A DNA stretch of 64,000 bases from Candidatus Methylobacter oryzae (GTDB lineage Bacteria > Pseudomonadota > Gammaproteobacteria > Methylococcales > Methylomonadaceae). Both the position numbers and the translations under genes were made by a program. The notes under the pieces are model-generated. The model had not been told where the DNA came from and searched no databases. It was given only the letters and a program-made list of their open reading frames with translations. Positions within the stretch are counted from its first letter, which is position 1; each line of letters starts with the position of its first letter. This document shows positions 18,701 through 28,018 of the stretch, one piece after another. The stretch is from NCBI RefSeq assembly GCF_003994235.2, contig NZ_RYFG02000106.1, forward strand, positions 1-64,000. The letters are read 5' to 3'.

Positions 18701-19859
18701 GCCAGCCGCGCGTCATTTTGCCGGTGATCGTGTCGTTGACGGTATAGCCTTGGCCGTCGAAATCCAGCCATAGTTTCCTGCTTAGATTGAGCTGGTTCGG
18801 TTCGGGCTCCGGGTCGCCGCGGCGTATGACTTTAAATTCCATGGCCTGGCCTTGACTGATTTTATAAGCCGGAAAGCTTTTCCAGTCGTCAGGCAAATTG
18901 GTCAGATTGGGATCGACGGCGCTCAGCTGTTCGATTTCAACGACGCGGAGTTGCGGCCGTGCATCGAACACCCAGATTTCCGATTCCGGCCATTGGCTAT
19001 TTTGCTGATTTCCGGATTCTTGTTGTGGCGCGGGAAGGGCATTCAGCTCTTTAGTGTTTCTGGACAATAGGTCGATTTGCCAGCGGCCGGGCCGTAGCTG
19101 CACCAATAGCTGTCCGTCGGGTTCCAGCCGTGCCGGCAATGGGCTTTGCAAGCTCAGCGGGATGAAACCGTCCAGAATCGGCCGCGGCAATTTGACCTCG
19201 CGCTGTTCGCCGGAGACGTCCAGCACCAGCCGGGTTAGGACCTGCGCGGGCACGTCATCGCTGATTTTTCGGAAGACCTGAATATCCAGGTTATTCTGGA
19301 TGCTTTCCGGTTTTTTCAAGCCGGTCTCGCTTTCATTTAGCCACAGCTGCCCGTCTTTAATGGCCGGCGCCGCTACTGTCCTGCCGTTAATGCGTAGCTC
19401 AACCAGGCCTATATCGTCGGGGATTTTTAAGTTATCGGGGATGGCGGTCCACAAGAATCCGCCTTTGATTTGGTGTTGTTGACCGGCGGTCAGCTTAAGC
19501 GAAGGACTGCCGTCTTTATTCATGACCAACGCGGTTTTGCCGTCAACTGTTACGTTAAGCGGCCAGTGCTGTTGATCGCCCGGCAAGACGATCCAACTGT
19601 CTTGGTAGGTCAGCCAGGTCATCGAAAAGACGCCTTTGTCGGGCATTAAATCCAGCTGTGTTTGCGTAGGCCAGCTACAGCGTTTTTCTTCATAACTGTT
19701 GTAGATAAAAGGGCATACGGGCTCTGGCGTATTGTCCTGCAATACCCAGGCTATCCAGGGTTTCAGTGGTTCCGGCACTTGCTCGGGAGTTAACGGTTTA
19801 GCTTGGGCGGCTGATGCAAACACTACGATGCTGATAAATAGCCAGACTAGACGGCTCAT
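15765..19859 (-). CDS. Very large membrane protein of unknown function
   Basis: 1364 residues with a signal peptide (residues 1-20, ending AQA). The N-terminal 480 residues are beta-rich and extracytoplasmic. A cluster of membrane helices follows (about 485-570), then another near 680-745, a second long extracytoplasmic beta-rich part (about 745-1170), and four or more C-terminal helices (about 1170-1350). The two soluble halves share a style (short strands, LRPGRWQIDL versus LDEGEHQVVLGGAVPLL), suggesting an ancient duplication. I do not recognise a domain. It is a single gene ended by the 15714 palindrome. A role in envelope assembly is possible but unsupported. Confidence 0.85.
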   Translation of the reverse strand: MSRLVWLFISIVVFASAAQAKPLTPEQVPEPLKPWIAWVLQDNTPEPVCPFIYNSYEEKRCSWPTQTQLDLMPDKGVFSMTWLTYQDSWIVLPGDQQHWPLNVTVDGKTALVMNKDGSPSLKLTAGQQHQIKGGFLWTAIPDNLKIPDDIGLVELRINGRTVAAPAIKDGQLWLNESETGLKKPESIQNNLDIQVFRKISDDVPAQVLTRLVLDVSGEQREVKLPRPILDGFIPLSLQSPLPARLEPDGQLLVQLRPGRWQIDLLSRNTKELNALPAPQQESGNQQNSQWPESEIWVFDARPQLRVVEIEQLSAVDPNLTNLPDDWKSFPAYKISQGQAMEFKVIRRGDPEPEPNQLNLSRKLWLDFDGQGYTVNDTITGKMTRGWRLNTLPQTQLGKVTLDGNSQFITQDKSGKQGIEVRNGTIALNADSRAVGAVSAISAVGWEQDFHNVSAELNLPPGWRLLAAGGVDNVPDSWISRWTLLDLFLVLIAALATGRLWNPYWGVLALITLTLIWHEPESPHFVWLNILAATALIKLLPPGKFLKFMSWYRNVFWLALVMTALPFMLNQIRTGLYPQLEQSWQTFAMQEMQYGDMAGQVAEMAAPAPQAFRAMKEEALKKSIPAPSSLPYSYSDSTVNFDRIDPKAKVQTGPGLPQWQWKKVLLSWNGPVDAQQQLHLWYLTPTLTMLLNFIRVILIAVLALLMFGIAEKFEFKRIRATAPLLLWFLLLPMLSAPSQKAYADIPDKAVLDELRNKLLEKPVPPDCLPVCAQIPQMKITISDAELSIALQVHVQQSVAIPLPAEYEQWFPNHVFVDGKTASGLYRDNDSLWIKLDEGEHQVVLGGAVPLLNKFTLPLPLKPNWVGIQNSGWQVAGMQENSQVDDQLQFSRISRSETQRDQPVLEPGALPPFVRIERTLQLGLDWRVITRIIRVSPADSAVFLSVPLLPGESVTTAGIRVQEGKAEVNMPAQQSELQWQSTLEKSEKIDFAATETTQWIEVLKADVSPIWHLQTSGIAMIHLNNDGEWLPEWHPWPGEKITLQITRPAAVEGRTLTIDNSRLSIKPGQRSREAELNVSLRSSQGTQHTLTLPEQAVLQSIAIDGQVQPIRQEGRKLTVPVNPGKQQLSINWREPSGITTVMTSPEVGLGLDSVNASLNVNLGQDRWVLFAIGPKLGPAVLFWGVLIVILLLSPGLSKIPLTPLKTRQWFLLLVGLSQIPLESAGIVIAWLVLLGWRKTQQASELRYFNALQVIIGILTLASLGMLFLAVEQGLLGSPDMQIVGNQSSAYNLNWYQDRSPAMLPTATLVSVPLIVYRLLMLAWSLWLAVSLLNWLKWGWECFSSNGLWHKKIVEKEVEQAPSSNSQ

Positions 19860-19919
19860 GATGTACTCCTGATTATTAAATCACGAAGAAAAGAAGAGTT
19901 ATTTATATGGCGCTACTCG

Positions 19920-20426
19920 TTAGCTCACCTTCCGCTGAAGCTCTCTCATTGAGCTCATATCAACCACCATCGGATGTGCATCGACAGGTTTTAGCAATTT
20001 CCGCATTTTTTGTTGTACGTTCGCGGGATTAATAGCGCGCGGAAACAGAGCTGAAGGGTTTTTCGGTTGTTCAAGATGTAAGACTATTCTTAACTCATGT
20101 GACGCCGATACCGCGCGAGCCAGCTGTTTTTCAGTTGTATTGGTTGCGTGGATTTTAGATGGAATGATTGCCGCCAATGTGTCAAAAACTTTATGAGCTA
20201 TTTCTTCTGATAGATCGGAAGGCTTTGTACGTCGGTTGATGCGGTAATCTTTAACTTCAATAAGCCATGCGGTCTTACTCGGATCAACCGCGATTAAACC
20301 CAACGCTTTGATTCCGATCTTCATTCGCTTGAATTGATTTTGATAAAACGACCAATCGTCGTATTTACCAATTTGCCAGCCGTCGGGAAACTCAAAGTTC
20401 AACCCATCCACATCAATAAGTTGCAT
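19920..20426 (-). CDS. Predicted PD-(D/E)xK nuclease partner of IF2N-ATPase
   Basis: 168 residues, not recognised as a named family. The core AVDPSKTAWLIEVKDYR places Asp48, Glu57 and Lys59 in a D-X8-E-V-K arrangement, with an aliphatic beta strand before each, as in PD-(D/E)xK nucleases. A helix with RRTKPSDLSEEIAHKV follows, the usual next element. The rest holds a second alpha/beta part and a basic C-terminus. The gene starts 2 bp after the stop of the ATPase upstream, so they form a strict pair. ATPase-plus-nuclease pairs are the pattern of defence systems such as Septu or PARIS-like loci; this assignment is an inference from motif and context. Confidence 0.65.
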   Translation of the reverse strand: MQLIDVDGLNFEFPDGWQIGKYDDWSFYQNQFKRMKIGIKALGLIAVDPSKTAWLIEVKDYRINRRTKPSDLSEEIAHKVFDTLAAIIPSKIHATNTTEKQLARAVSASHELRIVLHLEQPKNPSALFPRAINPANVQQKMRKLLKPVDAHPMVVDMSSMRELQRKVS

Positions 20427-20428
20427 GA

Positions 20429-21838
20429 TTAATCAATCGCTAAAAAACGATCGGATTGCGCAAGTTCTTCATCGAGCGCGGCAATATCGCCTATGTCGCC
20501 AATGCTAGAACCTTGATCGATTCTAACGCCGTCATCGGTTTGATGAAGGCCAAAAAATCTTGCGTCAACTTTTTTGCGATTTTTATCGGACAGTAAAATT
20601 TCGAGCTCTCTCAGCAAGAAAAGGCTATGTGTGGCGATAAACACTTGAATACCAGAGTCGCACAAGTCCAGGATACTTTTGGCGATTTGTTTTATCAGTA
20701 CGGGATTGAGATTGGCTTCTGGCTCATCCCAAAACAAATAACCTTTATCCAGAAGTGCCCCCGTTGCAATCAATTGTGCGAGCATTCCTAGTTTGCGTAA
20801 GCCTTCCGCGATCAATGTCATTTCCATGCGACCGCTATCAGTTTTTAAATGAAAACGCCCGTTTGGTTCCAGTACTATGGAACCGCCCATTGCTTTTTCT
20901 AAAGGCTCAAGAAGTTCTCGAATTCGTTTTTCCTTTGTTCCTTTTTGTATGGGCGCGCCGAGTAGAAGACAGGTATCTCGCAAGGTTTCTTCAAATTCAA
21001 GGTAGTGTCCTTCGTAAACGGCAATAAAGTTGGGGTTTAGGGTCAATAATTCATGCGTTGGCAAATACACGGGAGAAACGTCTATCCAGGTTTCAGGCAA
21101 CGTTTCAATATTAACTTCGGATTTACTGTTAGTGGCAAAGCTGAATGCTATATCCCAATCGCTTCGTTCAAACACTAAGCTAATATCACATCGCTCTCGT
21201 CCTTGTTTTCGTCTTACTAGGCGGCCTAGTGCCTCGGGCCGAAAAACACTAACCAGTTTGTCTGCCAGTCGTGACTGTAGAAATGATTTAGTGGGTTGCG
21301 TTGTTTTTTGCTTACGACTCTCCTCGAAGCCTACAGATAATGATGAGTAGGCCGTCTTAAGCAAATGTGTTTTGCCTGTGCCGTTTTCGCCAATGATTAC
21401 ATTCAGATCACGTCCGAATTCAAGATCCACCGCTGAAAACACAGTCAAATTATTAAGCGTCATTCGGGTGATTTTGTCTGAGCTCAATTCTATTTCTCTT
21501 TGTTCGTCAGAATCGGCACTTTCGTTACGTTTGATATAAGTTTTCTGTTTCCGGACTTCAACGCTAATCGTTTTCGTAGTACTGCCTGGGGCGCTAGCTT
21601 GTTTGAGTTCACTGACGGATCTGCGCTTAAGAGTCACACGTTTCAATGAACTATCCGCTATGCCACCGTCTTTACCATGACGTTTGCGTAAATGCGTAAG
21701 CAACTTCATTTTTTCATCATCATTGATGACGTCGTCAGGGGAAGTCGCAGATAGGCCAGCTTCTTTCAGTTCCTCTAATAACCGTTCCAGAGGTATTTTG
21801 ACCACCTCTGCCAATTGCCGCACTGTCTTATTATTCAT
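20429..21838 (-). CDS. AAA ATPase fused to IF2 N-terminal domains
   Basis: 469 residues. Residues 4-50 match the IF2 N-domain ([19 protein letters not shown]) and residues 65-104 the IF2-associated domain, including [12 protein letters not shown] and [12 protein letters not shown], which in IF2 precede its linker. From about 120 the protein becomes an OLD/AAA_21-type ATPase: strand-Q-loop start, Walker A GENGTGKT (150-157), Walker [14 protein letters not shown] (about 370) and switch His in ATHSLFLL (about 400). There is no TOPRIM domain. A ribosome site (GAGGA) precedes the ATG at 21838. Together with the nuclease gene it makes a two-gene cassette between housekeeping genes. The fusion is seen directly; a role in phage defence is inferred. 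Confidence 0.85.
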   Translation of the reverse strand: MNNKTVRQLAEVVKIPLERLLEELKEAGLSATSPDDVINDDEKMKLLTHLRKRHGKDGGIADSSLKRVTLKRRSVSELKQASAPGSTTKTISVEVRKQKTYIKRNESADSDEQREIELSSDKITRMTLNNLTVFSAVDLEFGRDLNVIIGENGTGKTHLLKTAYSSLSVGFEESRKQKTTQPTKSFLQSRLADKLVSVFRPEALGRLVRRKQGRERCDISLVFERSDWDIAFSFATNSKSEVNIETLPETWIDVSPVYLPTHELLTLNPNFIAVYEGHYLEFEETLRDTCLLLGAPIQKGTKEKRIRELLEPLEKAMGGSIVLEPNGRFHLKTDSGRMEMTLIAEGLRKLGMLAQLIATGALLDKGYLFWDEPEANLNPVLIKQIAKSILDLCDSGIQVFIATHSLFLLRELEILLSDKNRKKVDARFFGLHQTDDGVRIDQGSSIGDIGDIAALDEELAQSDRFLAID

Positions 21839-21961
21839 CCCATCCTCACTAGCGTACTTCTTTTGTTTCTCAGCAAGTTAAGTCCACCTATTTTCTTAGT
21901 GAAAAATGAAATTTTGACCTGTTACTGCTTTTATTACGGTATTTAGATATAGATGATGAAT

Positions 21962-22549
21962 TTATCTTTCCAAAAAATTCCGCAACATATCATGCCCATG
22001 CTCGGTCAAAATCGACTCGGGATGGAACTGCACGCCTTCGATGTCCAACTCCTTATGCCTGACTCCCATGATTTCGTCGAGCTTGCCTGCTTCGTCCTGG
22101 GTCCAGGCGGTGATTTCCAGGCAATCGGGTATCGTTTGCTGTTCGATGACCAGCGAATGGTAGCGAGTCGCGGTGAACGGGTTGTTCAGGCCTTTGAATA
22201 CGCCTTGGTTTTCGTGGTAAACCAATGACGTCTTACCGTGCATGATGCTTTTGGCGTGGATGATATTACCGCCGAACGCATAACCGATGCTTTGATGGCC
22301 CAGGCAGACGCCCAGGATCGGCAGTTTGCCGGCGAATTTCAGAATCGCTTCGACCGAGATGCCGGCTTCTTTCGGCGTGCATGGCCCCGGCGAAACGACC
22401 AGCTTGTCCGGCGCCAGTTTTTCGATGTCTTCGACAGTGACTTGGTCGTTGCGCACGACGGTCACGTCGGCGCCCAATTCGCCGAAATATTGCACCAGGT
22501 TGTAGGTGAACGAATCGTAGTTATCGATCATGACGACTTTGACGCTCAT
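21962..22549 (-). CDS. trpG: Anthranilate synthase glutamine amidotransferase subunit
   Basis: A 195-residue class I glutamine amidotransferase. Visible motifs are the start [14 protein letters not shown], the oxyanion loop SPGPCTP, the nucleophile elbow GVCLGHQS (Cys near residue 82) and the His-Glu pair in VQFHPES. It supplies ammonia from glutamine to TrpE for anthranilate synthesis and, in many proteobacteria, also serves PabB. Its ATG overlaps the trpE stop by 4 bp (ATGA), so translation is coupled. Confidence 0.95.
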   Translation of the reverse strand: MSVKVVMIDNYDSFTYNLVQYFGELGADVTVVRNDQVTVEDIEKLAPDKLVVSPGPCTPKEAGISVEAILKFAGKLPILGVCLGHQSIGYAFGGNIIHAKSIMHGKTSLVYHENQGVFKGLNNPFTATRYHSLVIEQQTIPDCLEITAWTQDEAGKLDEIMGVRHKELDIEGVQFHPESILTEHGHDMLRNFLER

Positions 22550-24045
22550 GATTGTTCCCCTTCCAAACCTGCCTCGGCCATACTGACGGCGCGGAAAATG
22601 GCGCGGCCTTTATTCATGGTTTCATCCCATTCGTTTCTGGGCACGGAATCGTAAACGATGCCGGCACCGGCTTGTATATGTAACATGTTGTTTTTAATGA
22701 CGGCGGTCCTGATCGCAATCGCGGTATCGAGGTTGCCGGACCAGGCGATATAACCGACCGCGCCGGCGTAAATGCCGCGCTTGACCGGTTCCAGTTCGTT
22801 GATGATTTCCATCGCGCGGATTTTCGGTGCGCCGCTGACGGTTCCGGCCGGGAACGTCGCGGCCAGCACGTCGAACGCATTCTTGCCTTGGTTCAATTGG
22901 CCGGTTACGTTCGAGACGATATGCATCACGTGCGAATAGCGCTCGACGATCATCTTGTCGGTCAATTGCACCGAGCCGATTTCGGCGACGCGGCCGACGT
23001 CGTTGCGGCCCAGGTCGATCAACATCAAATGCTCGGCGATTTCTTTCGGGTCGGCCAGCAGGTCTTTTTCCAGCTCAAGATCGTGCTCCGGCGTCGTGCC
23101 GCGGCGGCGGGTGCCGGCAATCGGACGCACCGTGACCAGGTTGTCTTCGAGCCTGACCAGGATTTCCGGCGACGAGCCGACGATATGGAAATCGTCCAGG
23201 TTCAGGTAAAACATGTACGGTGAAGGGTTCAAACAACGTAAAGCCCGGTATACATTCAGCGGCGAGGTGGTGCAAGGGATGGACATGCGTTGCGACAGCA
23301 CGACCTGCATGATGTCGCCGTCGGTGATGTATTCTTTGGCTTTTAATACCGCGTCTTCGAAGCCTTGTTGGGTAAAGCCGGAGACAAAATCGGCTTCCTC
23401 GACTTGTCTAGGTGTGTTGTGATTTTCCGGTTTGGCTTGCAGTTTGCGCAGGTTGACCGCCAAGTCGTTGATCCGGGCTACGGCGCGGTCGTAAGCGTCC
23501 GCTTCGGCGGGATCGGCGTGCGTCAACAGCAGCATTTTGCCGGACAAGTTATCGAACACCAGCATTTCCTCGGACACCATCAGCAGGATGTCCGGATTGC
23601 CGAGCGGATCGTCTTTATCGTTGCCGCGCAGTTTCGGTTCGACGTAGCCGATGGTTTCGTAGCCGAAATAACCGACCAAGCCGCCGTTGAAGCGGGGCAG
23701 GGTGTCGATGTCGGGCACGTTGTAGCGCGCTTTGAATTGCTCGATCCAAACCAGCGGGTTGTCGTGCGTCAGCGATTCTTGCAATTCGCCGTTGTGTTCG
23801 ACGCGGATTTGGTTGCCGGTAATTTTAACGACGGTCTTGCAGGGCAAACCGATAATTGAATAACGCCCCCACTGTTCGCCGCCATGCACCGATTCAAACA
23901 GATAGGAATAAGGGCCGTCGGCCAGTTTCAGGTAAGCACTTAACGGCGTGTCCAGGTCGGCCAACACCTTGCGGCAAACCGGGATGCGGTTGTAGCCCTG
24001 TTGGGCGTAGTGGATGAATTGTTCTGGGGTCATGTTTGTATTCAA
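22546..24045 (-). CDS. trpE: Anthranilate synthase component I
   Basis: A 499-residue chorismate-binding enzyme with the N-terminal regulatory part (about 20-170) and the catalytic C-terminal domain (about 225-490). The tryptophan feedback region appears as [18 protein letters not shown]. Catalytic-domain hallmarks include [26 protein letters not shown] and the [17 protein letters not shown] stretch. It makes anthranilate from chorismate with TrpG. No leader peptide with Trp codons is seen upstream, so control is probably mostly allosteric. The order rpe-trpE-trpG is common in gammaproteobacteria. Confidence 0.96.
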   Translation of the reverse strand: MNTNMTPEQFIHYAQQGYNRIPVCRKVLADLDTPLSAYLKLADGPYSYLFESVHGGEQWGRYSIIGLPCKTVVKITGNQIRVEHNGELQESLTHDNPLVWIEQFKARYNVPDIDTLPRFNGGLVGYFGYETIGYVEPKLRGNDKDDPLGNPDILLMVSEEMLVFDNLSGKMLLLTHADPAEADAYDRAVARINDLAVNLRKLQAKPENHNTPRQVEEADFVSGFTQQGFEDAVLKAKEYITDGDIMQVVLSQRMSIPCTTSPLNVYRALRCLNPSPYMFYLNLDDFHIVGSSPEILVRLEDNLVTVRPIAGTRRRGTTPEHDLELEKDLLADPKEIAEHLMLIDLGRNDVGRVAEIGSVQLTDKMIVERYSHVMHIVSNVTGQLNQGKNAFDVLAATFPAGTVSGAPKIRAMEIINELEPVKRGIYAGAVGYIAWSGNLDTAIAIRTAVIKNNMLHIQAGAGIVYDSVPRNEWDETMNKGRAIFRAVSMAEAGLEGEQS

Positions 24046-24091
24046 TGGGTATGTGCAAACGCGATGACGCTGGAGCGATTACTAGCGCTGT

Positions 24092-24135
24092 TTCCCACGT
24101 CGGCGCTTTAGCAATTTTGGGCTCCGGCGTGGGAA
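24092..24135. repeat. Hairpin repeat between rpe and trpE
   Basis: An 8-bp inverted repeat, TTCCCACG (24092-24099) and CGTGGGAA (24128-24135), with GGCGCT/AGC-rich sequence between. It resembles the widespread CCCACGC...GCGTGGG intergenic hairpins of gammaproteobacteria. It lies in the 100-bp gap between rpe and trpE. Confidence 0.45.
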
Positions 24136-24145
24136 CGAAAGATGT

Positions 24146-24823
24146 TTAGTTCTTTCCGGCTTTAGCCAATTCAGCGCGCATGTCGTCAATGATTTTTTTG
24201 TAATCGGGTTGGCCGAAAATTGCTGAACCTGCGACAAAAGTATCGGCGCCGGCTTCTTTAATCGCGCGGATATTGTCGGTTTTAACGCCGCCGTCGATTT
24301 CCAGGCGGATGTTCAAGCCGCTGTCGTCGATTCTTTTTCTGACTTCACGCAGTTTGTCCAGCGCAGACGGAATGAAAGACTGGCCGCCGAAGCCGGGGTT
24401 AACCGACATCAACAAAATCATGTCCAGTTTGTCCATTACGTAGTCCAGATAATGCAGCGGTGTGCCTGGGTTGAATACTAAGCCGGCTTTGCAACCGTTG
24501 TCTTTGATCAATTGCAGCGTGCGGTCGATATGCACGGATGCTTCGGGATGGAAAGTAATAATATCGGCGCCGGCTTTAGCGAAGTCGGGAATGATACGGT
24601 CCACAGGCTCGATCATTAAATGCACGTCGATCGGTGCGGTCACGCCGTGTTTTTTCAATGCTTCGCAAACCAAAGGCCCGATGGTCAGGTTGGGTACGAA
24701 ATGATTGTCCATCACATCGAAATGCACAATGTCGGCACCGGCTTTTAAAACATTATCGACTTCTTCACCCAATTTAGCGAAATTGGCTGACAGGATGGAT
24801 GGAGCAATCCAGTTTTCGTTCAT
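24146..24823 (-). CDS. rpe: Ribulose-phosphate 3-epimerase
   Basis: A 225-residue TIM-barrel enzyme interconverting ribulose 5-phosphate and xylulose 5-phosphate. Family signatures are visible: [50 protein letters not shown] and the phosphate-binding VAGSAIF. Metal ligands are the two His and two Asp of these motifs. Length is standard. It leads the rpe-trpE-trpG cluster. In a ribulose-monophosphate methylotroph it would also serve formaldehyde assimilation, but nothing here shows that directly. Confidence 0.96.
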   Translation of the reverse strand: MNENWIAPSILSANFAKLGEEVDNVLKAGADIVHFDVMDNHFVPNLTIGPLVCEALKKHGVTAPIDVHLMIEPVDRIIPDFAKAGADIITFHPEASVHIDRTLQLIKDNGCKAGLVFNPGTPLHYLDYVMDKLDMILLMSVNPGFGGQSFIPSALDKLREVRKRIDDSGLNIRLEIDGGVKTDNIRAIKEAGADTFVAGSAIFGQPDYKKIIDDMRAELAKAGKN

Positions 24824-24928
24824 TTTCTGATCCTCTTAAATTAAAAAATTATTAATTATATCTTTTTTTCACGCAAACTCTTACGTTTACAATAGCCGCC
24901 GTTAAAACCTTACGGAAAATCTTAATTC

Positions 24929-25813
24929 ATGAAATTGGTAACATTCACTCATAATCACGAAACCCGCGTCGGCGCTGTCGTTGGCGACTTTGTTGTCGAT
25001 GGCAAAAATAATACTAGAATCCCAGCCGCGATGCTCGACTTTCTAAGCGCGGGCGCTCGCGCGCTGGAGGCGATGCAGCAGCAGATCGACAGCGGCAATG
25101 ACCGTATCGTATTGGACCAGGTCAAACTGCATGCGCCGGTGCCAAGGCCCGGAAAATATTTGGGCATCAGCCTGAACTATGCCGACCATATCGAGGAAAC
25201 CGGCCTGGATAAGCCCGAGTATCCGAGTTTTTTCACCAAGCAGGGTACCTGCGTGATCGGGCCGGGCGAAGCGATACACCGGCCGAAAGTCTCCGATAAG
25301 CTGGATTACGAAGGCGAGCTGGCGTTCGTGATCGGCAAGCGCTGCCGTCATGTCTCTGCCGATAAAGCGCATCAAGTAATTGCCGGCTTTACGGTGGCTA
25401 ACGATGTTTCGGTGCGCGACTGGCAGTTCCGTTCGCCGACGTTCACACTGGGCAAATCGTTCGATACGCACGGACCGTTGGGGCCGTGGATAGTGACCAG
25501 CGATGAAATCGCCGATCCGCATAACCTGGACATTAAAACCTGGATCGACGACGAGTTGCGGCAAAACTCCAATACCCGGTATATGATCTTTAACTGTTAT
25601 GAAATGATCGCTTATTTATCGCAGGCAATGACGCTGGAGCCTGGAGACGTTATTACTACGGGCACGCCCGGCGGGGTCGGCGTAAAGATGAAACCGCGCG
25701 GTTATATGCTGCCGGGACAAACAGCGAGGATTGAAATTGAGGGTGTTGGAACGTTAGTTAATCTGGTTATCGAGGAGCCGGATGATTTTGGAGGCATGTC
25801 GGTTTCACGCTAA
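24929..25813 (+). CDS. Fumarylacetoacetate hydrolase family protein
   Basis: A 294-residue FAH-superfamily protein. The N-terminal small domain (about 1-75) precedes the catalytic domain with GISLNYADHIEE, the metal ligands in DYEGELAFVIGK, the ANDVSVRDWQ segment, KSFDTHGPLGPW and the C-terminal TGTPGGVG. Members are hydrolases, decarboxylases or isomerases of beta-dicarbonyl compounds, such as 5-oxopent-3-ene-1,2,5-tricarboxylate decarboxylase or acylpyruvase. Without pathway neighbours the substrate cannot be fixed. It is divergent from rpe and stands alone before the pilin genes. Confidence 0.9.
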   Translation: MKLVTFTHNHETRVGAVVGDFVVDGKNNTRIPAAMLDFLSAGARALEAMQQQIDSGNDRIVLDQVKLHAPVPRPGKYLGISLNYADHIEETGLDKPEYPSFFTKQGTCVIGPGEAIHRPKVSDKLDYEGELAFVIGKRCRHVSADKAHQVIAGFTVANDVSVRDWQFRSPTFTLGKSFDTHGPLGPWIVTSDEIADPHNLDIKTWIDDELRQNSNTRYMIFNCYEMIAYLSQAMTLEPGDVITTGTPGGVGVKMKPRGYMLPGQTARIEIEGVGTLVNLVIEEPDDFGGMSVSR

Positions 25814-25943
25814 TTTTTAACTATACTTGTGTCTGAGGTAAGCATTTACTGAGTTGATCGTAAGAAAACGTGATAGGAAGTGTTGTTTTTTTGTGTTCGT
25901 TAAGTATATTTGAAATCAATAATTAAGTAGGGATTAGCCGCCG

Positions 25944-26474
25944 ATGAGAAACAGATTAACAAAGAACTTTGGTTTTACTCTGGTCGAGCTCATAGTCACA
26001 ATATCGATAGCGGCTATTCTTGTCGGCATAGCGATACCCGGTTTTAACTCAACCATACAAAGCATTCAATTAACAACTTATGCCAATGAGTTGGTTGCTT
26101 CGTTAAATCTGGCTCGTAGCGAAGCCGTTAAACGAGGCGTGCAGGTCAGCGTCAGAAGAAAGGGAAGTTCCAATAATAACTGGGATTCCGGTTGGGATAT
26201 TTTCACCGATTTGGACGGAGACGGCACACTTGATACTGCGGACACGCCGCTGAAAACCTACCCTGCTTTAACCAACGGCTTTACGTTGAGAACCGGAAAT
26301 GCCGGTTACCAAACTTTTGCGGCTTATTTACCGAGTGGCTTAAGCTTAGACTCTACCGGCGACACCTTCAGGTTATGCACCAGTTCGACCAATACGTCAA
26401 ATTCACGTGCAATCGCAATAAATGCGTTGGGGCGCCCAAAAACTTCAGAGGGAACTGCATCATCATGTCCTTAG
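25944..26474 (+). CDS. fimT: Type IV pilus minor pilin FimT/GspH-like
   Basis: A 176-residue prepilin. It has a short basic leader ending in FG before FTLVELIVTISIAAIL, with the essential Glu at mature position 5, and a GspH/FimT C-terminal domain containing SEAVKRGVQVSV and WDSGWDIFTDLDGDG. PilD would cleave and methylate it. It is first in the minor-pilin cluster fimT-pilV-pilW-pilX-pilY1-pilE. Two Cys near the end (LCTSST, SCP) may form a disulfide. FimT proteins can bind DNA in competent bacteria, so a role in DNA uptake is possible. Confidence 0.9.
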   Translation: MRNRLTKNFGFTLVELIVTISIAAILVGIAIPGFNSTIQSIQLTTYANELVASLNLARSEAVKRGVQVSVRRKGSSNNNWDSGWDIFTDLDGDGTLDTADTPLKTYPALTNGFTLRTGNAGYQTFAAYLPSGLSLDSTGDTFRLCTSSTNTSNSRAIAINALGRPKTSEGTASSCP

Positions 26475-26517
26475 TCCGGCCTGAAAACCGATAGTTATTA
26501 TTTAGTTGTGATTCTTT

Positions 26518-26994
26518 ATGAATAAAAATAGCGGATTTACGCTAATTGAGATTTTAATCGCGGCGCTTGTTTTAGCCGTCGGCTTACTTGGGCTGGCAGG
26601 GCTTCAGGCGGCCAGCATCAAGAATAACTTGAGCGCTTATAATCGCAGCCAGGCCACGCAGTTGGCCTACGACATGGCCGACAGGATGCGGGCCAATAAA
26701 AACGAGAGCCTGGATCCGGCAAGCGGCAGCGTTATTGCCGCCAGCACCTACCTTACCATTGCTCCGACAAGCGCGGCAGCTCAGGCGAGTTGCGAAACCG
26801 TGACCGGCTGTACCCGCGCGCAAATGGCTCAAAACGATCTATTCCAGTGGAACGCGGCCTTAGCCGGCACTCTGCCCAGCGGCACAGGAACAATAACGGT
26901 TGTCGCGGCAACGCGGGTTTTTACGATTACCGTTAGCTGGAAGGACAACCCCGATGGTTCTAACACGAGTTTCTTAGTGAGCTTTCAATTATGA
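26518..26994 (+). CDS. pilV: Type IV pilus minor pilin PilV
   Basis: A 158-residue prepilin with class III leader MNKNSG then FTLIEILIAALVLAVGLLGLAGLQ, the PilV signature. The mature domain carries one Cys pair (SCETVTGC). PilV, PilW, PilX and PilY1 form the priming complex at the pilus tip. Its stop overlaps the pilW ATG by 4 bp. Confidence 0.92.
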   Translation: MNKNSGFTLIEILIAALVLAVGLLGLAGLQAASIKNNLSAYNRSQATQLAYDMADRMRANKNESLDPASGSVIAASTYLTIAPTSAAAQASCETVTGCTRAQMAQNDLFQWNAALAGTLPSGTGTITVVAATRVFTITVSWKDNPDGSNTSFLVSFQL

Positions 26995-28007
26995 AAAAAT
27001 CTCAAAGCTCGCAAACAGGTTTTACGCTGGTGGAACTGATGGTGGCCATGCTGCTGGGCCTGTTTTTAGTCGGCGGCATCATGCAGATATTCATCGGTTC
27101 CAGGCAGACTTACAGAATGCAGGAAAACCTGTCCAGGCTCCAGGAAAACGGCCGCTTTGCGATGGATTTTATAACGCGGGATAACCGTATGATCGGATAC
27201 CAAGGCTGCGGATCGCGGTCGGTAATTCCTAACGTTATCGCCCTGCCGAGTCTTGCTCCTGTCACGCTTGTCGGCGGTCTTAGCACGCCGCTTATCGGCA
27301 GCGATAATGTGGCTAATAATTGGAGCTCTAGCGCCTGTGGCGGTACCAACTGTGTCGCCGGCACCGACGCGCTGACTTATCATTTTGGCGCAGGTTGCGC
27401 TAACTTAATCGGTAATTTGACTCCGGTAAACGCGAATATTCAAATACCGGCACCTAACAGTTGCAATATCAGTGCCGGCGATGTGGTGATGGTTTCCGAT
27501 TGCAGCTCAACGGATATTTTTATCGCAACAAACGCCTCATCCGGCAGTGAAAAGCAGTCTATCGCCCATTCCAGTAGTAATAATACCGGTAACAATCTAA
27601 GCAAGGCATACGGTTCGGATGCCGAGGTGCTGGCCTATCGATCCTACAGTTTTTTTATCCGTAATAACGCCGCCGGCGAACCGGCATTATGGCGGCTGGA
27701 TAACGCCATACCTGTCAGTACAACCAATCCTGTCGAATTAGTTGAAGGTGTTGAAAATATGCAAATTCTATATGGAGCCGATACGGATGCCACGCCGGAC
27801 GGTACACCTAATTATTATGTGCCTGCCGGACTCAATATGAATCAAGTAGTCAGTATCCGCATCAGTATTTTAGTCAGAAGCATGGATAACGGTTTAGCCG
27901 CGCAGCCGGTAGCTTACACCTACAATGGAGCAACGGTTACGCCGACCGACCGGCGGATCAGGCGGGTTTTTACGTCAACCATTGCGTTGCGCAATCGGCT
28001 CCCATGA
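26991..28007 (+). CDS. pilW: Type IV pilus minor pilin PilW
   Basis: A 338-residue prepilin. The leader ends QTG before FTLVELMVAMLLGLFLVGG, followed by QIFIGSRQTYRMQENLSRLQENGRFAMDF typical of PilW. The large C-terminal domain has several Cys. It overlaps pilV upstream and pilX downstream by 4 bp each, so translation is coupled. Confidence 0.93.
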   Translation: MKKSQSSQTGFTLVELMVAMLLGLFLVGGIMQIFIGSRQTYRMQENLSRLQENGRFAMDFITRDNRMIGYQGCGSRSVIPNVIALPSLAPVTLVGGLSTPLIGSDNVANNWSSSACGGTNCVAGTDALTYHFGAGCANLIGNLTPVNANIQIPAPNSCNISAGDVVMVSDCSSTDIFIATNASSGSEKQSIAHSSSNNTGNNLSKAYGSDAEVLAYRSYSFFIRNNAAGEPALWRLDNAIPVSTTNPVELVEGVENMQILYGADTDATPDGTPNYYVPAGLNMNQVVSIRISILVRSMDNGLAAQPVAYTYNGATVTPTDRRIRRVFTSTIALRNRLP

Positions 28008-28018
28008 GGAACAGAGTT

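Noticed and set aside
24046-24145. trp leader attenuator
   Set aside because: No short peptide with Trp codons; only a generic hairpin repeat.
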